Source: Crocinitomicaceae bacterium (GTDB lineage: Bacteria > Bacteroidota > Bacteroidia > Flavobacteriales_D > Crocinitomicaceae). Taken from it: a stretch of DNA of 6,338 nucleotides. The translations under genes were made by a program, and so were the position numbers. Below are positions 1 to 5,822 of this stretch, piece by piece; within the stretch, counting starts at the first letter, position 1, and the number at the start of each line of letters is the position of its first letter. The notes under the pieces were generated by a model, which ran no database searches, was not told where the DNA came from, and worked only from the letters and a program-made list of their open reading frames with translations. The stretch covers positions 1 through 6,338 of the forward strand of contig JABSPC010000108.1 in assembly GCA_013215515.1 (NCBI GenBank), written 5' to 3'.

Positions 1-132
1 ATAACCGATCAAAGAATTACCGAAATAGAAAACAAGTTAAACAATAGACCCAGAAAGAGATATAAATATGAAACCCCTATATTAGTAATGGAAAAATTAT
101 TGTTTAACTCAGAAGTTGCATTTGTGACTTGA
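1..132 (+). CDS. IS30-family transposase, C-terminal fragment (5' end outside window)
   Basis: Frame 1 is open from the first base to a TGA at 130-132 and encodes 43 residues. The segment carries LNNRPRKRYKYETP at residues 13-26. This matches the conserved end of IS30-family transposases, where an 'LN.RPRK.LGY.TP' block follows the last catalytic Glu of the DDE core and precedes a short tail. The ending EVAFVT also resembles the short 'VAL/F.T' ends of that family. Transposases of this family cut and join the ends of their own element. Only the tail is visible: the helix-turn-helix and the DDE residues lie upstream of the window, so I cannot say whether the gene is intact. It was recognised by motif and is too short for domain scoring. 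Its + orientation is opposite to gcvP and everything to its right. Confidence 0.8.
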   Translation: MTDQRITEIENKLNNRPRKRYKYETPILVMEKLLFNSEVAFVT

Positions 133-145
133 ATTCAGCTAGGAA
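1..145 (+). mobile_element. Right end of an IS30-family insertion sequence (boundary approximate)
   Basis: This is inferred from the transposase tail at 1-132. In IS30-family elements the terminal inverted repeat lies very close to, or overlaps, the 3' end of the transposase gene. The element should therefore end within a few tens of bases of the stop codon. The stretch around 115-140 (gttgcatttgtgacttgaat and onward) is the candidate terminal repeat. The left end is outside the window, so neither the inverted repeat nor a target duplication can be confirmed, and the right boundary given here is a guess. Confidence 0.5.
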
Positions 146-217
146 ATAGGTGTAACATTCTAAAAGATTCCCATACTATTTTATTTAGAACGATTCTCAC
201 CTTGTAATAGGCAACCA

Positions 218-250
218 TCTGGTTTTCAAAACGTTATTGAAGCAACCAGA
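218..250. repeat. Bulged inverted repeat between the IS end and the small ORF
   Basis: TCTGGTTTTCAA at 218-229 pairs with TTGAA at 237-241 and AACCAGA at 244-250. The result is a 12-bp stem with a 2-nt GC bulge (242-243) around the 7-nt loop AACGTTA. A further AACCA at 213-217 could instead pair with TGGTT at 220-224, and GCAACCA occurs directly repeated at 211-217 and 242-248. There is no T-tract on either side, so it is not a typical intrinsic terminator. It lies 29 nt before the start of the small ORF at 280, so it could be in that gene's leader, or it could be debris of the IS insertion. Apart from this hairpin I see nothing in the gap 133-279; in particular there is no TAnnTTTG element. 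Confidence 0.5.
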
Positions 251-279
251 GTACTACGCTTAACTACACTTACTATACT

Positions 280-459
280 ATGGGCTTGAAAGGGATACTA
301 TCGATCTTGATTGTCATGACGACAATTGGTGTATTTGCACAATCAGTGGAAACAAAATTATCTCAATCACTTGAACAAAAGGGACTGAGACTAATATCTA
401 AGGTTGAACTATCAGGAGTTAAGCTCAATCAAATTCTCAATTACAATTTTAATAAATAG
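280..459 (+). CDS. Small predicted exported peptide, unknown function (59 aa)
   Basis: ATG at 280 opens a 59-residue frame ending in TAG at 457-459. I do not recognise the protein. Residues 1-20 look like a good signal peptide: MGLKG start, hydrophobic core ILSILIVMTTIGV, then FA before Gln21, and A|Q cleavage is common in Bacteroidota exported proteins. The mature part would be only about 39 residues (from QSVETKL to NYNFNK). It is polar, has no Cys and no membrane segment, and is probably partly helical. There is no clear Shine-Dalgarno, which is common in this phylum, and no recognisable -7 element. The frame ends 12 nt before the hairpin terminator it shares with the convergent gcvP. It could be a genuine small secreted peptide or the truncated 5' end of a larger exported protein disrupted near the IS. 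The signal peptide and the position just before a terminator favour a real or recently real gene. Confidence 0.5.
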   Translation: MGLKGILSILIVMTTIGVFAQSVETKLSQSLEQKGLRLISKVELSGVKLNQILNYNFNK

Positions 460-468
460 TAAAGGCAT

Positions 469-503
469 AAAAAAGCCCTGTTTGAGAAATCAAACGGGGC
501 TTT
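469..503 (-). terminator. Intrinsic terminator of gcvP, possibly bidirectional
   Basis: AAAGCCCTGTTTGA (472-485) and TCAAACGGGGCTTT (490-503) form a 14-bp stem with one wobble position around a 4-nt loop. Read on the - strand, the stem follows the gcvP stop by 13 nt and runs into six T's (469-474), a classic Rho-independent terminator. On the + strand the hairpin comes 12 nt after the small ORF but is followed only by TTTAATT, so termination there would be weaker. Confidence 0.9.
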
Positions 504-516
504 AATTCTGTAAATA

Positions 517-3369
517 TTATGCTTCCTCCTCAACCATATAACTCTCAATACTTGGACAAGCACAAACTAAGTTTCTATCGCCATAGGCATTATCTACTTT
601 TCGAACAGGAACCCAATATTTCCAATCTTTCAAATATGAAACTGGATAAGCCGCTTGTGTTGGAGTATAAGGATAATCCCATTCTTGATTGATAATGCAA
701 TCCGCAGTGTGAGGTGCATTTTTCAATAAGTTGTTTTCCTTGTCACCATTATTATTTACAATGTCTCTGATTTCATTTCGAATTGAGATCATAGCTTCTA
801 TGAAACGGTCTAGTTCTTCTTTGTCTTCACTTTCCGTTGGCTCAATCATTAATGTTCCTACCACTGGGAAAGATACTGTTGGTGCATGGAAACCGTAATC
901 GATCAATCTCTTTGCGATATCCCCAGCTTCAACACCAGTATCTGCTTTAAACATTCTACAATCCAAGATCATTTCATGGGCTACTGTTCCGTTTTTACCA
1001 GTGTAAAGAATGTCGTAATCCCCTTTCAACGATGAAGCCAAGTAATTTGCATTCATGATCGCTGCTTCAGTTGATTGTCTCAATCCTTTCCAGCCTAACA
1101 TTTTGTTGTATCCGTAAGAAATCAACAAGATTAATGCACTACCGTAAGGCGCCGCAGAAATTGCGTTAATTGCTTTCTCTCCACCTGCCTCGCTTGACAT
1201 AACCGAACCGGGTAAGAAAGGAACAAGGTGTGCTGCAACTCCAATTGGTCCCATTCCAGGTCCACCACCTCCGTGAGGAATTGCAAACGTTTTGTGTAAG
1301 TTCAAGTGACAAACGTCAGCTCCAATATTCCCTGGATTTGTCAATCCAACTTGAGCGTTCATGTTTGCACCATCCATATAAACTTGTCCACCACGTTCGT
1401 GAATAATAGACGTGATTTCTTTAATTCCTTCTTCGTAAACACCATGTGTAGATGGATACGTTACCATCAATCCAGCTAAAGTATCTTTCAATTCTTCCGC
1501 TTTCGCTTCAAGCGCAGGAATGTCAATGTTTCCGTTTTCATCGCAACCTGTAACAACCACTTTAAATCCTGCCATTACCGCAGAAGCTGGGTTTGTTCCA
1601 TGTGCCGATGATGGAATTACAATTACATCTCTTTGTGTGTCTCCATTCGATTCATGGTATGCCTTGATCACCATTAGTCCGGCGTACTCACCTTGAGCTC
1701 CAGAGTTAGGTTGCAATGACATTCCAGCGAATCCAGTAGCTTCACAAAGATCTCTTTCCAATTCTCGGAACATCTCGTGGTATCCCTTACATTGATCCAA
1801 AGGAGCAAACGGGTGCATTTGACCAAATTGAGGATTCGTGATTGGCATCAATTCACTCGCCGCATTCAATTTCATTGTACAAGACCCTAAAGGAATCATA
1901 CTGTGAACCAAAGACAAATCTTTGTTCTCCAAACGTTTCAAATAACGCATCATTTTTGATTCTGAATGATAACGACTGAAAGTTGGGTGTGTTAAAATAG
2001 CATCAGTACGAAGAACAGCATTGTCCAACGATGATGTCGTTTCTTTAGAAGCATTTTGATCTGCTCCGAAGACACTTAATATAGCATTTACATCAGTACT
2101 CGTATGGTTCTCACCCAAGCTAATTGACAATGAACTATCGTTGATGTAATTGAAATTCAATTCTAATTTTTCTGCTGCCTCTTTAATCGCTGAACAATCA
2201 ACATTTGTTACGTGAACAGTATCAAAGAACTGCCCCGCTTCAACTGCTACTCCAGCAGATTTCAATCCCTTAGCTGTTTGTGTTGCCAATGAATGAACGT
2301 TTGACGCAATATCTCTCAAACCTGTTGGTCCGTGGTAAACAGCATACATACTCGCCATAACAGCTAGTAATGCTTGTGCCGTACAAATATTTGATGTTGC
2401 TTTGCCTCTCTTAATATGTTGTTCTCTTGTTTGAAGAGCCATTCTCAAAGCCACGTTGTCATCTGCATCTTTTGAAACACCGATGATTCGACCTGGAATG
2501 TGTCTTTTGTATTCTTCTTTTGTTGCGAAGTAAGCCGCGTGTGGTCCACCGAATCCCATTGGAACTCCAAATCGTTGTGAAGAACCACAAACTACATCTG
2601 CACCCATTGATCCAGGTGATTGCAATAGAACCAGAGCAAGAATGTCAGCAGCAACAGAAACTTTAATTTCTTGAGCTTGCATTTTTGAAATGAACCCCTT
2701 CAAATCATCAATGCGTCCATTTGTATCTGGATATTGAACAATTGAACCGAAGAATGTATCGTCTCCATTAAATTCGTTTGCGTTTCCTATTGTTAATTCA
2801 ATTCCTAAGCTTTTAGCGTGTCCAACAATCACATCAATTGATTGAGGGAACAACGTATTAGAAACGAAAAATTTGTTCTTTTCTGCTTTCACATCTGCAC
2901 GTGATCTACTGTTAAAGAACATGATCATTGACTCAGCTGCTGCAGTTGCCTCATCCAATAAAGATGCGTTAGCCAACTCCATACCTGTAAGGTCAAGAAC
3001 CATTGTTTGGAAATTCAATAGTGCTTCCAAACGTCCTTGTGAAATCTCAGCTTGGTAAGGTGTGTATGCTGTATACCATCCTGGATTTTCTAAAATGTTT
3101 CTTAAAATTACTGAGGGAACAATAGTTTCATTGTATCCAAGACCGATGAATGACTTAAAAACGTTGTTCTTATTTGCCAACTCCTTAGTATGATCAAGGT
3201 ATTCCTGTTCGGACATTCCTTCAGAAATGTTCAGTTCACCTTTCAATCGAATATGTGCTGGAATTGTCTTGTCAATTAATTCGTCAATTGAATTAACACC
3301 AATCTTGTCCAACATTGTTTTTTTCTCTTCAGCGTTAGGACCGATGTGTCTACTTGAAAAATCGTTCAT
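517..3369 (-). CDS. gcvP: Glycine dehydrogenase (aminomethyl-transferring), glycine cleavage system P-protein
   Basis: This PLP enzyme decarboxylates glycine and passes the aminomethyl group to the lipoyl arm of GcvH, in the cytoplasm. With the start chosen here it has 950 residues, the usual length for the fused single-chain form; some bacteria split it into GcvPA and GcvPB. The N-terminal half shows RHIG at 7-10, YTPYQAEISQGR at 102-113 and FGGPHAAYFA at 273-282. The C-terminal catalytic half shows SSAHGTNPAS at 587-596, DGANMNAQVG at 666-675, HLNLHKTF at 688-695 with the PLP Schiff-base lysine at K693, and the glycine-rich GGGGPGMGPIG at 700-710. No frameshift or missing key residue is seen. 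The frame stays open to an ATG at 3405, but the ATG at 3369 is preferred: family members begin with a 'M..(F)(S/A).RHIGP' start, and a -7 promoter element overlaps the upstream codons. The leader would be about 20 nt, too short for a glycine riboswitch. No gcvT or gcvH is adjacent. Confidence 0.97.
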   Translation of the reverse strand: MNDFSSRHIGPNAEEKKTMLDKIGVNSIDELIDKTIPAHIRLKGELNISEGMSEQEYLDHTKELANKNNVFKSFIGLGYNETIVPSVILRNILENPGWYTAYTPYQAEISQGRLEALLNFQTMVLDLTGMELANASLLDEATAAAESMIMFFNSRSRADVKAEKNKFFVSNTLFPQSIDVIVGHAKSLGIELTIGNANEFNGDDTFFGSIVQYPDTNGRIDDLKGFISKMQAQEIKVSVAADILALVLLQSPGSMGADVVCGSSQRFGVPMGFGGPHAAYFATKEEYKRHIPGRIIGVSKDADDNVALRMALQTREQHIKRGKATSNICTAQALLAVMASMYAVYHGPTGLRDIASNVHSLATQTAKGLKSAGVAVEAGQFFDTVHVTNVDCSAIKEAAEKLELNFNYINDSSLSISLGENHTSTDVNAILSVFGADQNASKETTSSLDNAVLRTDAILTHPTFSRYHSESKMMRYLKRLENKDLSLVHSMIPLGSCTMKLNAASELMPITNPQFGQMHPFAPLDQCKGYHEMFRELERDLCEATGFAGMSLQPNSGAQGEYAGLMVIKAYHESNGDTQRDVIVIPSSAHGTNPASAVMAGFKVVVTGCDENGNIDIPALEAKAEELKDTLAGLMVTYPSTHGVYEEGIKEITSIIHERGGQVYMDGANMNAQVGLTNPGNIGADVCHLNLHKTFAIPHGGGGPGMGPIGVAAHLVPFLPGSVMSSEAGGEKAINAISAAPYGSALILLISYGYNKMLGWKGLRQSTEAAIMNANYLASSLKGDYDILYTGKNGTVAHEMILDCRMFKADTGVEAGDIAKRLIDYGFHAPTVSFPVVGTLMIEPTESEDKEELDRFIEAMISIRNEIRDIVNNNGDKENNLLKNAPHTADCIINQEWDYPYTPTQAAYPVSYLKDWKYWVPVRKVDNAYGDRNLVCACPSIESYMVEEEA

Positions 3370-3394
3370 CTCGAGTAATAATAATTGTGAGGTG

Positions 3395-3426
3395 CAAATA
3401 TACATCTCTCATCTCTTTTGATGAAA
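3395..3426 (-). promoter_or_regulatory. Bacteroidota-type promoter of gcvP
   Basis: On the - strand TATATTTG (3402-3395) is an exact match to the Bacteroidota -7 consensus TAnnTTTG. Twenty nt further upstream is TTTC (3426-3423), one base off the TTTG -33 element. The -7 box ends 25 nt before the ATG at 3369, so transcription would start inside the longer reading frame and exclude the ATG at 3405. No experimental support is available; the call rests on the motif and its geometry. Confidence 0.6.
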
Positions 3427-3508
3427 CGAATAGTATCTAATAGTGTGAAATAATCATGCGTTTTAGCCGAAGCTGTGCATATTTCGACGAAGGAATTGTG
3501 ATAACATC

Positions 3509-3532
3509 AAAAAAACAACAGTATTTGAGTTG
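3509..3532 (-). terminator. Possible weak terminator after the PorP/SprF-like gene
   Basis: On the - strand, 9 nt after the stop codon of the PorP/SprF-like gene, CAAC and GTTG form only a 4-bp stem with a 9-nt loop, followed by seven T's (3515-3509). The T-tract is convincing but the stem is poor, so termination may be inefficient or may occur elsewhere. The rest of the gap 3370-3541 holds the gcvP promoter and nothing else I can name. Confidence 0.25.
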
Positions 3533-3541
3533 AATTAGGAC

Positions 3542-4510
3542 TTACCGTCTTCTATTCTTTCTTCGGGATTTGTGCTTGTATTCTCTTGAAAACCCACCTT
3601 TTCTGCCAACGTATCTTCGTTTTCCAAAGTCGTAGCGAGAATTTCTGTAAGGAAGTCCACAACCGATGTGAAATTCATTTGTCATTCCAGAGATTCTAGA
3701 AAGAGAACCAAGACTGTGGTTGAATGAATATCCAGCTCTAAGGAATGGTGTAATCATCATGTCAACTCCAGCGATAATAGCAATTTCAGAGCTGAACCCT
3801 GCTACAATACTAAAGCGTCCATAAAATGTATTTCTTAGGATTAAGTCTCCTTGAATGGGCGCGCCTCGCACCATTTTCACTTGCAAGTTTGGATTGAACG
3901 TATAATTGTCTCCAGCATCTAGATAAGCTCCAGTCGAAGCGTAATAATGCCACGTAGCGATGTTGAATCCATCACTCGATCCAAAGTTTGTTTGGAACAT
4001 TTGTGGAATACTAGCACCAATATAAAACATTGGAGAATAGTAGTAAACACCAACTGAACTATTAAAGAAAACTTTCGAATAACTTTGAGCAAAAGCAGGA
4101 TCACCAGGTTGGTTTAAAGTTGCTCCTGCGTAGTCAGAAGTTTTACTTTCCATTCCAATGCCAAGACCAAGGATGAGTGCATTGCTTTTGTCGAAGTGAA
4201 GTCGGTATGCGTACTGTCCACTAAAGGCATTGGCCTGAGAAGCTCCAATTCGATCATGATAGAAGTTCAGTCCAACAGCCATGTCGAAATCCAATTCGTA
4301 TTGACCATTCGCAGCAAAAGTTGTTGGAGCACCGTCGAATTGAAACCATTGGTTTCTAAACATCAAGTCTACTTGGTATTCTGCATCAATGGCCAAAGCC
4401 GCAGGGTTCATTATTCCCTGAGCGAAGTTCATTTGCGCAAATCGTTGATGATTCTGAGCAAAGACAGATCCTTGTAAAAGGCAAATAAAGAGTAGAATTT
4501 TGAATTTCAT
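3542..4510 (-). CDS. PorP/SprF-family type IX secretion system outer membrane protein
   Basis: A 322-residue predicted outer membrane beta-barrel protein. It has a signal peptide (MKFKILLF..., probable cleavage A18|Q19). The mature start QNHQRFAQMNFAQGIMNPAALA (19-40) is the characteristic PorP/SprF opening, in which a short lead ends in a 'NPA..G/A' motif. It is followed by alternating aromatic/aliphatic strand-like segments such as AVGLNFYHDRIG (78-89), FFNSSVGVYYYSPMFYIGASIPQMF (148-172) and FLRAGYSF (256-263). F. johnsoniae SprF is needed to export the adhesin SprB, and SprF-like proteins serve other type B cargos. This gene starts on the last base of the upstream cargo stop codon (TAATG), so translation is likely coupled and the cargo next door is its probable client. 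The last strand seems to end near NEFHIGCGLPY (278-288). It is followed by an odd tail, residues 297-322, with 14 Lys/Arg and one acidic residue. The family call is firm; cargo specificity is inferred. Confidence 0.88.
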   Translation of the reverse strand: MKFKILLFICLLQGSVFAQNHQRFAQMNFAQGIMNPAALAIDAEYQVDLMFRNQWFQFDGAPTTFAANGQYELDFDMAVGLNFYHDRIGASQANAFSGQYAYRLHFDKSNALILGLGIGMESKTSDYAGATLNQPGDPAFAQSYSKVFFNSSVGVYYYSPMFYIGASIPQMFQTNFGSSDGFNIATWHYYASTGAYLDAGDNYTFNPNLQVKMVRGAPIQGDLILRNTFYGRFSIVAGFSSEIAIIAGVDMMITPFLRAGYSFNHSLGSLSRISGMTNEFHIGCGLPYRNSRYDFGKRRYVGRKGGFSREYKHKSRRKNRRR

Positions 4511-4518
4511 TATTTCCT
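4510..4518 (-). promoter_or_regulatory. Stop/start overlap with AGGA ribosome binding site
   Basis: On the - strand the sequence reads AGGAAATAATG. The TAA (4512-4510) ends the cargo gene, its last A is also the first base of the ATG (4510-4508) of the PorP/SprF-like gene, and AGGA (4518-4515) lies 4 nt before the ATG. Shine-Dalgarno-like motifs are often absent in Bacteroidota, so this arrangement suggests translational re-initiation and co-production of the two proteins. Confidence 0.65.
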
Positions 4519-5730
4519 TTTTAGTGTTACGTATCCTTCTTTTGTAACGCCCTTGGCATCTACTTGATAGAAGTAAGTTCCTTCAGGTAAATCTTCTCCT
4601 TGACCAATACAACGTGCAGATTGACATGTTCCGTTCCAGTTGTTTGCGTAATTGTTGGCTTGAAAAACAATATCTCCCCATCTGTTCCAAACAACTAGGT
4701 TTCCAGCAACAGTGTCCAGTTCAGGAATAATAAAAAGATCATTGAACGAATCACCATTCGGTGAGAATCCATTTGGGACGATTAAATCGACAATGATAAC
4801 AACAGTTGTCCAGGTCATTATACAGCCATCAGGATGCAATGCATTTAGAGTCAAAATTTGTGATTCAGTTCCGTTGAAATGTACTACTTGTCCTGTCGTA
4901 TCTATCAATTGATTTCCTGGAAACCAAGAGTACGAGTTGAAGCCTTCTGGTCCTGAAATAAGTACAGATTCGTTTGCCGCTACAACAAATGTGTCTTGTA
5001 TTTGGTAGTAAACGAAGTATGGAGAAGGAGTAACAAGTGTCGTTATTGATCCAACACAACTTCCTGCTGTTATTGTGACAGTAATGTTAGTGTCTACAGA
5101 TGGAGCTACAACAATTTGATCTCCAGTTTCACCTGTTGACCATGAATACGTTGTGCCTCCACTTGCTATCAATAGTATTGCACCAGCCGTACAAGAGTTA
5201 CCATAAGTTGTATCTACCGCAAATTCAATTACCGCAAGATCATAAGTGAAAGTCGCTACGCAAAAATTAGCGTCGGCAACAGTAACGGTATACGTACCTC
5301 CAGAAGTAACGGTTGAAGTTGGTCCCGTATTTCCACCTCCCCAATCGTAAAGTAAATAGGATCCAGAAAGGCTAAGTGTAGTGCTCCCTCCGGTTTGACA
5401 AAGAGTATCTCCAGCGCTAGATATAATTACATCAGCCGGTGGATTATTGATTATAACGACGATTGTATCAAATGAAATGCATCCAACTCCATCAGCTGCG
5501 GATAGGATATACAATCCTGAAGAAATTGGAATTAATGTTTGTCCGATTCCAGTACTTGGCCCTGTCCAAGCATATGAAACGAATCCGTTTACGGCAGTGA
5601 TAGGTACTGATGCGTTTTTACACATTTCAAGGGTGTCACCTTCGTTTATGGTGACATCAACCGCACACTGCACCTGCGATTGCGCAGAGAGTGCAACAAC
5701 GGTGAACAAGAATATTAGTAATAGTTTCAT
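4510..5730 (-). CDS. Secreted repeat protein with gliding-motility-type (T9SS type B) C-terminal sorting domain
   Basis: A 406-residue protein predicted to be surface-exposed or secreted through the type IX system. The signal peptide is MKLLLIFLFTVVALSA (1-16). Four Ig-like/PKD-like repeats of roughly 67-79 residues follow, each with a Y-x-W core: Y53/W55, Y128/W130, Y195/W197, Y267/W269. The first three each hold a Cys pair (37/84, 111/157, 180/225); the fourth keeps only C303. The end, from VPNGFSPNGD (318-327) through LVVWNRWGD (345-353) to LPEGTYFYQVDAKG and the final KRK, is the type B sorting domain (CHU_C / gliding-motility-associated C-terminal family). This domain carries a small insert with CQSARC (369-374). 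An ATG at 5778 is in frame, but the start at 5730 gives a clean signal peptide, and a -7 element overlaps the upstream codons. Such proteins are often adhesins or surface filaments; no enzymatic motif is seen, so the precise role is unknown. It is first in an operon with the PorP/SprF-like gene. Confidence 0.88.
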   Translation of the reverse strand: MKLLLIFLFTVVALSAQSQVQCAVDVTINEGDTLEMCKNASVPITAVNGFVSYAWTGPSTGIGQTLIPISSGLYILSAADGVGCISFDTIVVIINNPPADVIISSAGDTLCQTGGSTTLSLSGSYLLYDWGGGNTGPTSTVTSGGTYTVTVADANFCVATFTYDLAVIEFAVDTTYGNSCTAGAILLIASGGTTYSWSTGETGDQIVVAPSVDTNITVTITAGSCVGSITTLVTPSPYFVYYQIQDTFVVAANESVLISGPEGFNSYSWFPGNQLIDTTGQVVHFNGTESQILTLNALHPDGCIMTWTTVVIIVDLIVPNGFSPNGDSFNDLFIIPELDTVAGNLVVWNRWGDIVFQANNYANNWNGTCQSARCIGQGEDLPEGTYFYQVDAKGVTKEGYVTLKRK

Positions 5731-5753
5731 CTTAATTATAATTCTTAGGCCAA

Positions 5754-5761
5754 CAAAAATA
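5754..5761 (-). promoter_or_regulatory. -7 promoter element of the cargo/SprF-like operon
   Basis: On the - strand TATTTTTG (5761-5754) matches TAnnTTTG exactly and ends 23 nt before the ATG at 5730, nearly the same distance as at gcvP. A TTTG lies only 14 nt upstream of the box, shorter than the usual spacing of about 19-20 nt, so the -33 element is uncertain. The gap 5731-5822 between this gene and pyruvate kinase shows no convincing terminator, so some read-through from pyruvate kinase is possible. Confidence 0.45.
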
Positions 5762-5822
5762 TTGATAAATTCAACCAAACCCTATTGAGAGTAGTTAAAA
5801 CTTGTACACACTAATTAACTTA

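Noticed and set aside
3370..3420. Possible glycine riboswitch upstream of gcvP
   Set aside because: The promoter box leaves a leader of only about 20 nt, and no tandem-aptamer-like structure is visible in the gap, so there is no room for a riboswitch.
2873..3421. Two + strand open frames of 61 and 64 codons (2873-3058 and 3227-3421)
   Set aside because: Both are antisense to the well-conserved gcvP coding sequence and show no independent coding evidence.
4196..4477. 93-codon open frame on the + strand
   Set aside because: It is antisense to the PorP/SprF-like gene and has no family resemblance or promoter, so it is a shadow frame.
5447..5788. 113-codon open frame on the + strand
   Set aside because: It lies opposite the cargo gene, which has clear domain matches. 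The translated product has no recognisable motif or plausible signal, so it is a shadow of the real frame.
5793..5820. Inverted repeat AGTTAA/TTAACT downstream of pyruvate kinase as a terminator
   Set aside because: It is only a 6-bp AT-rich stem with a 16-nt loop and no following T-tract, so it is too weak to call.
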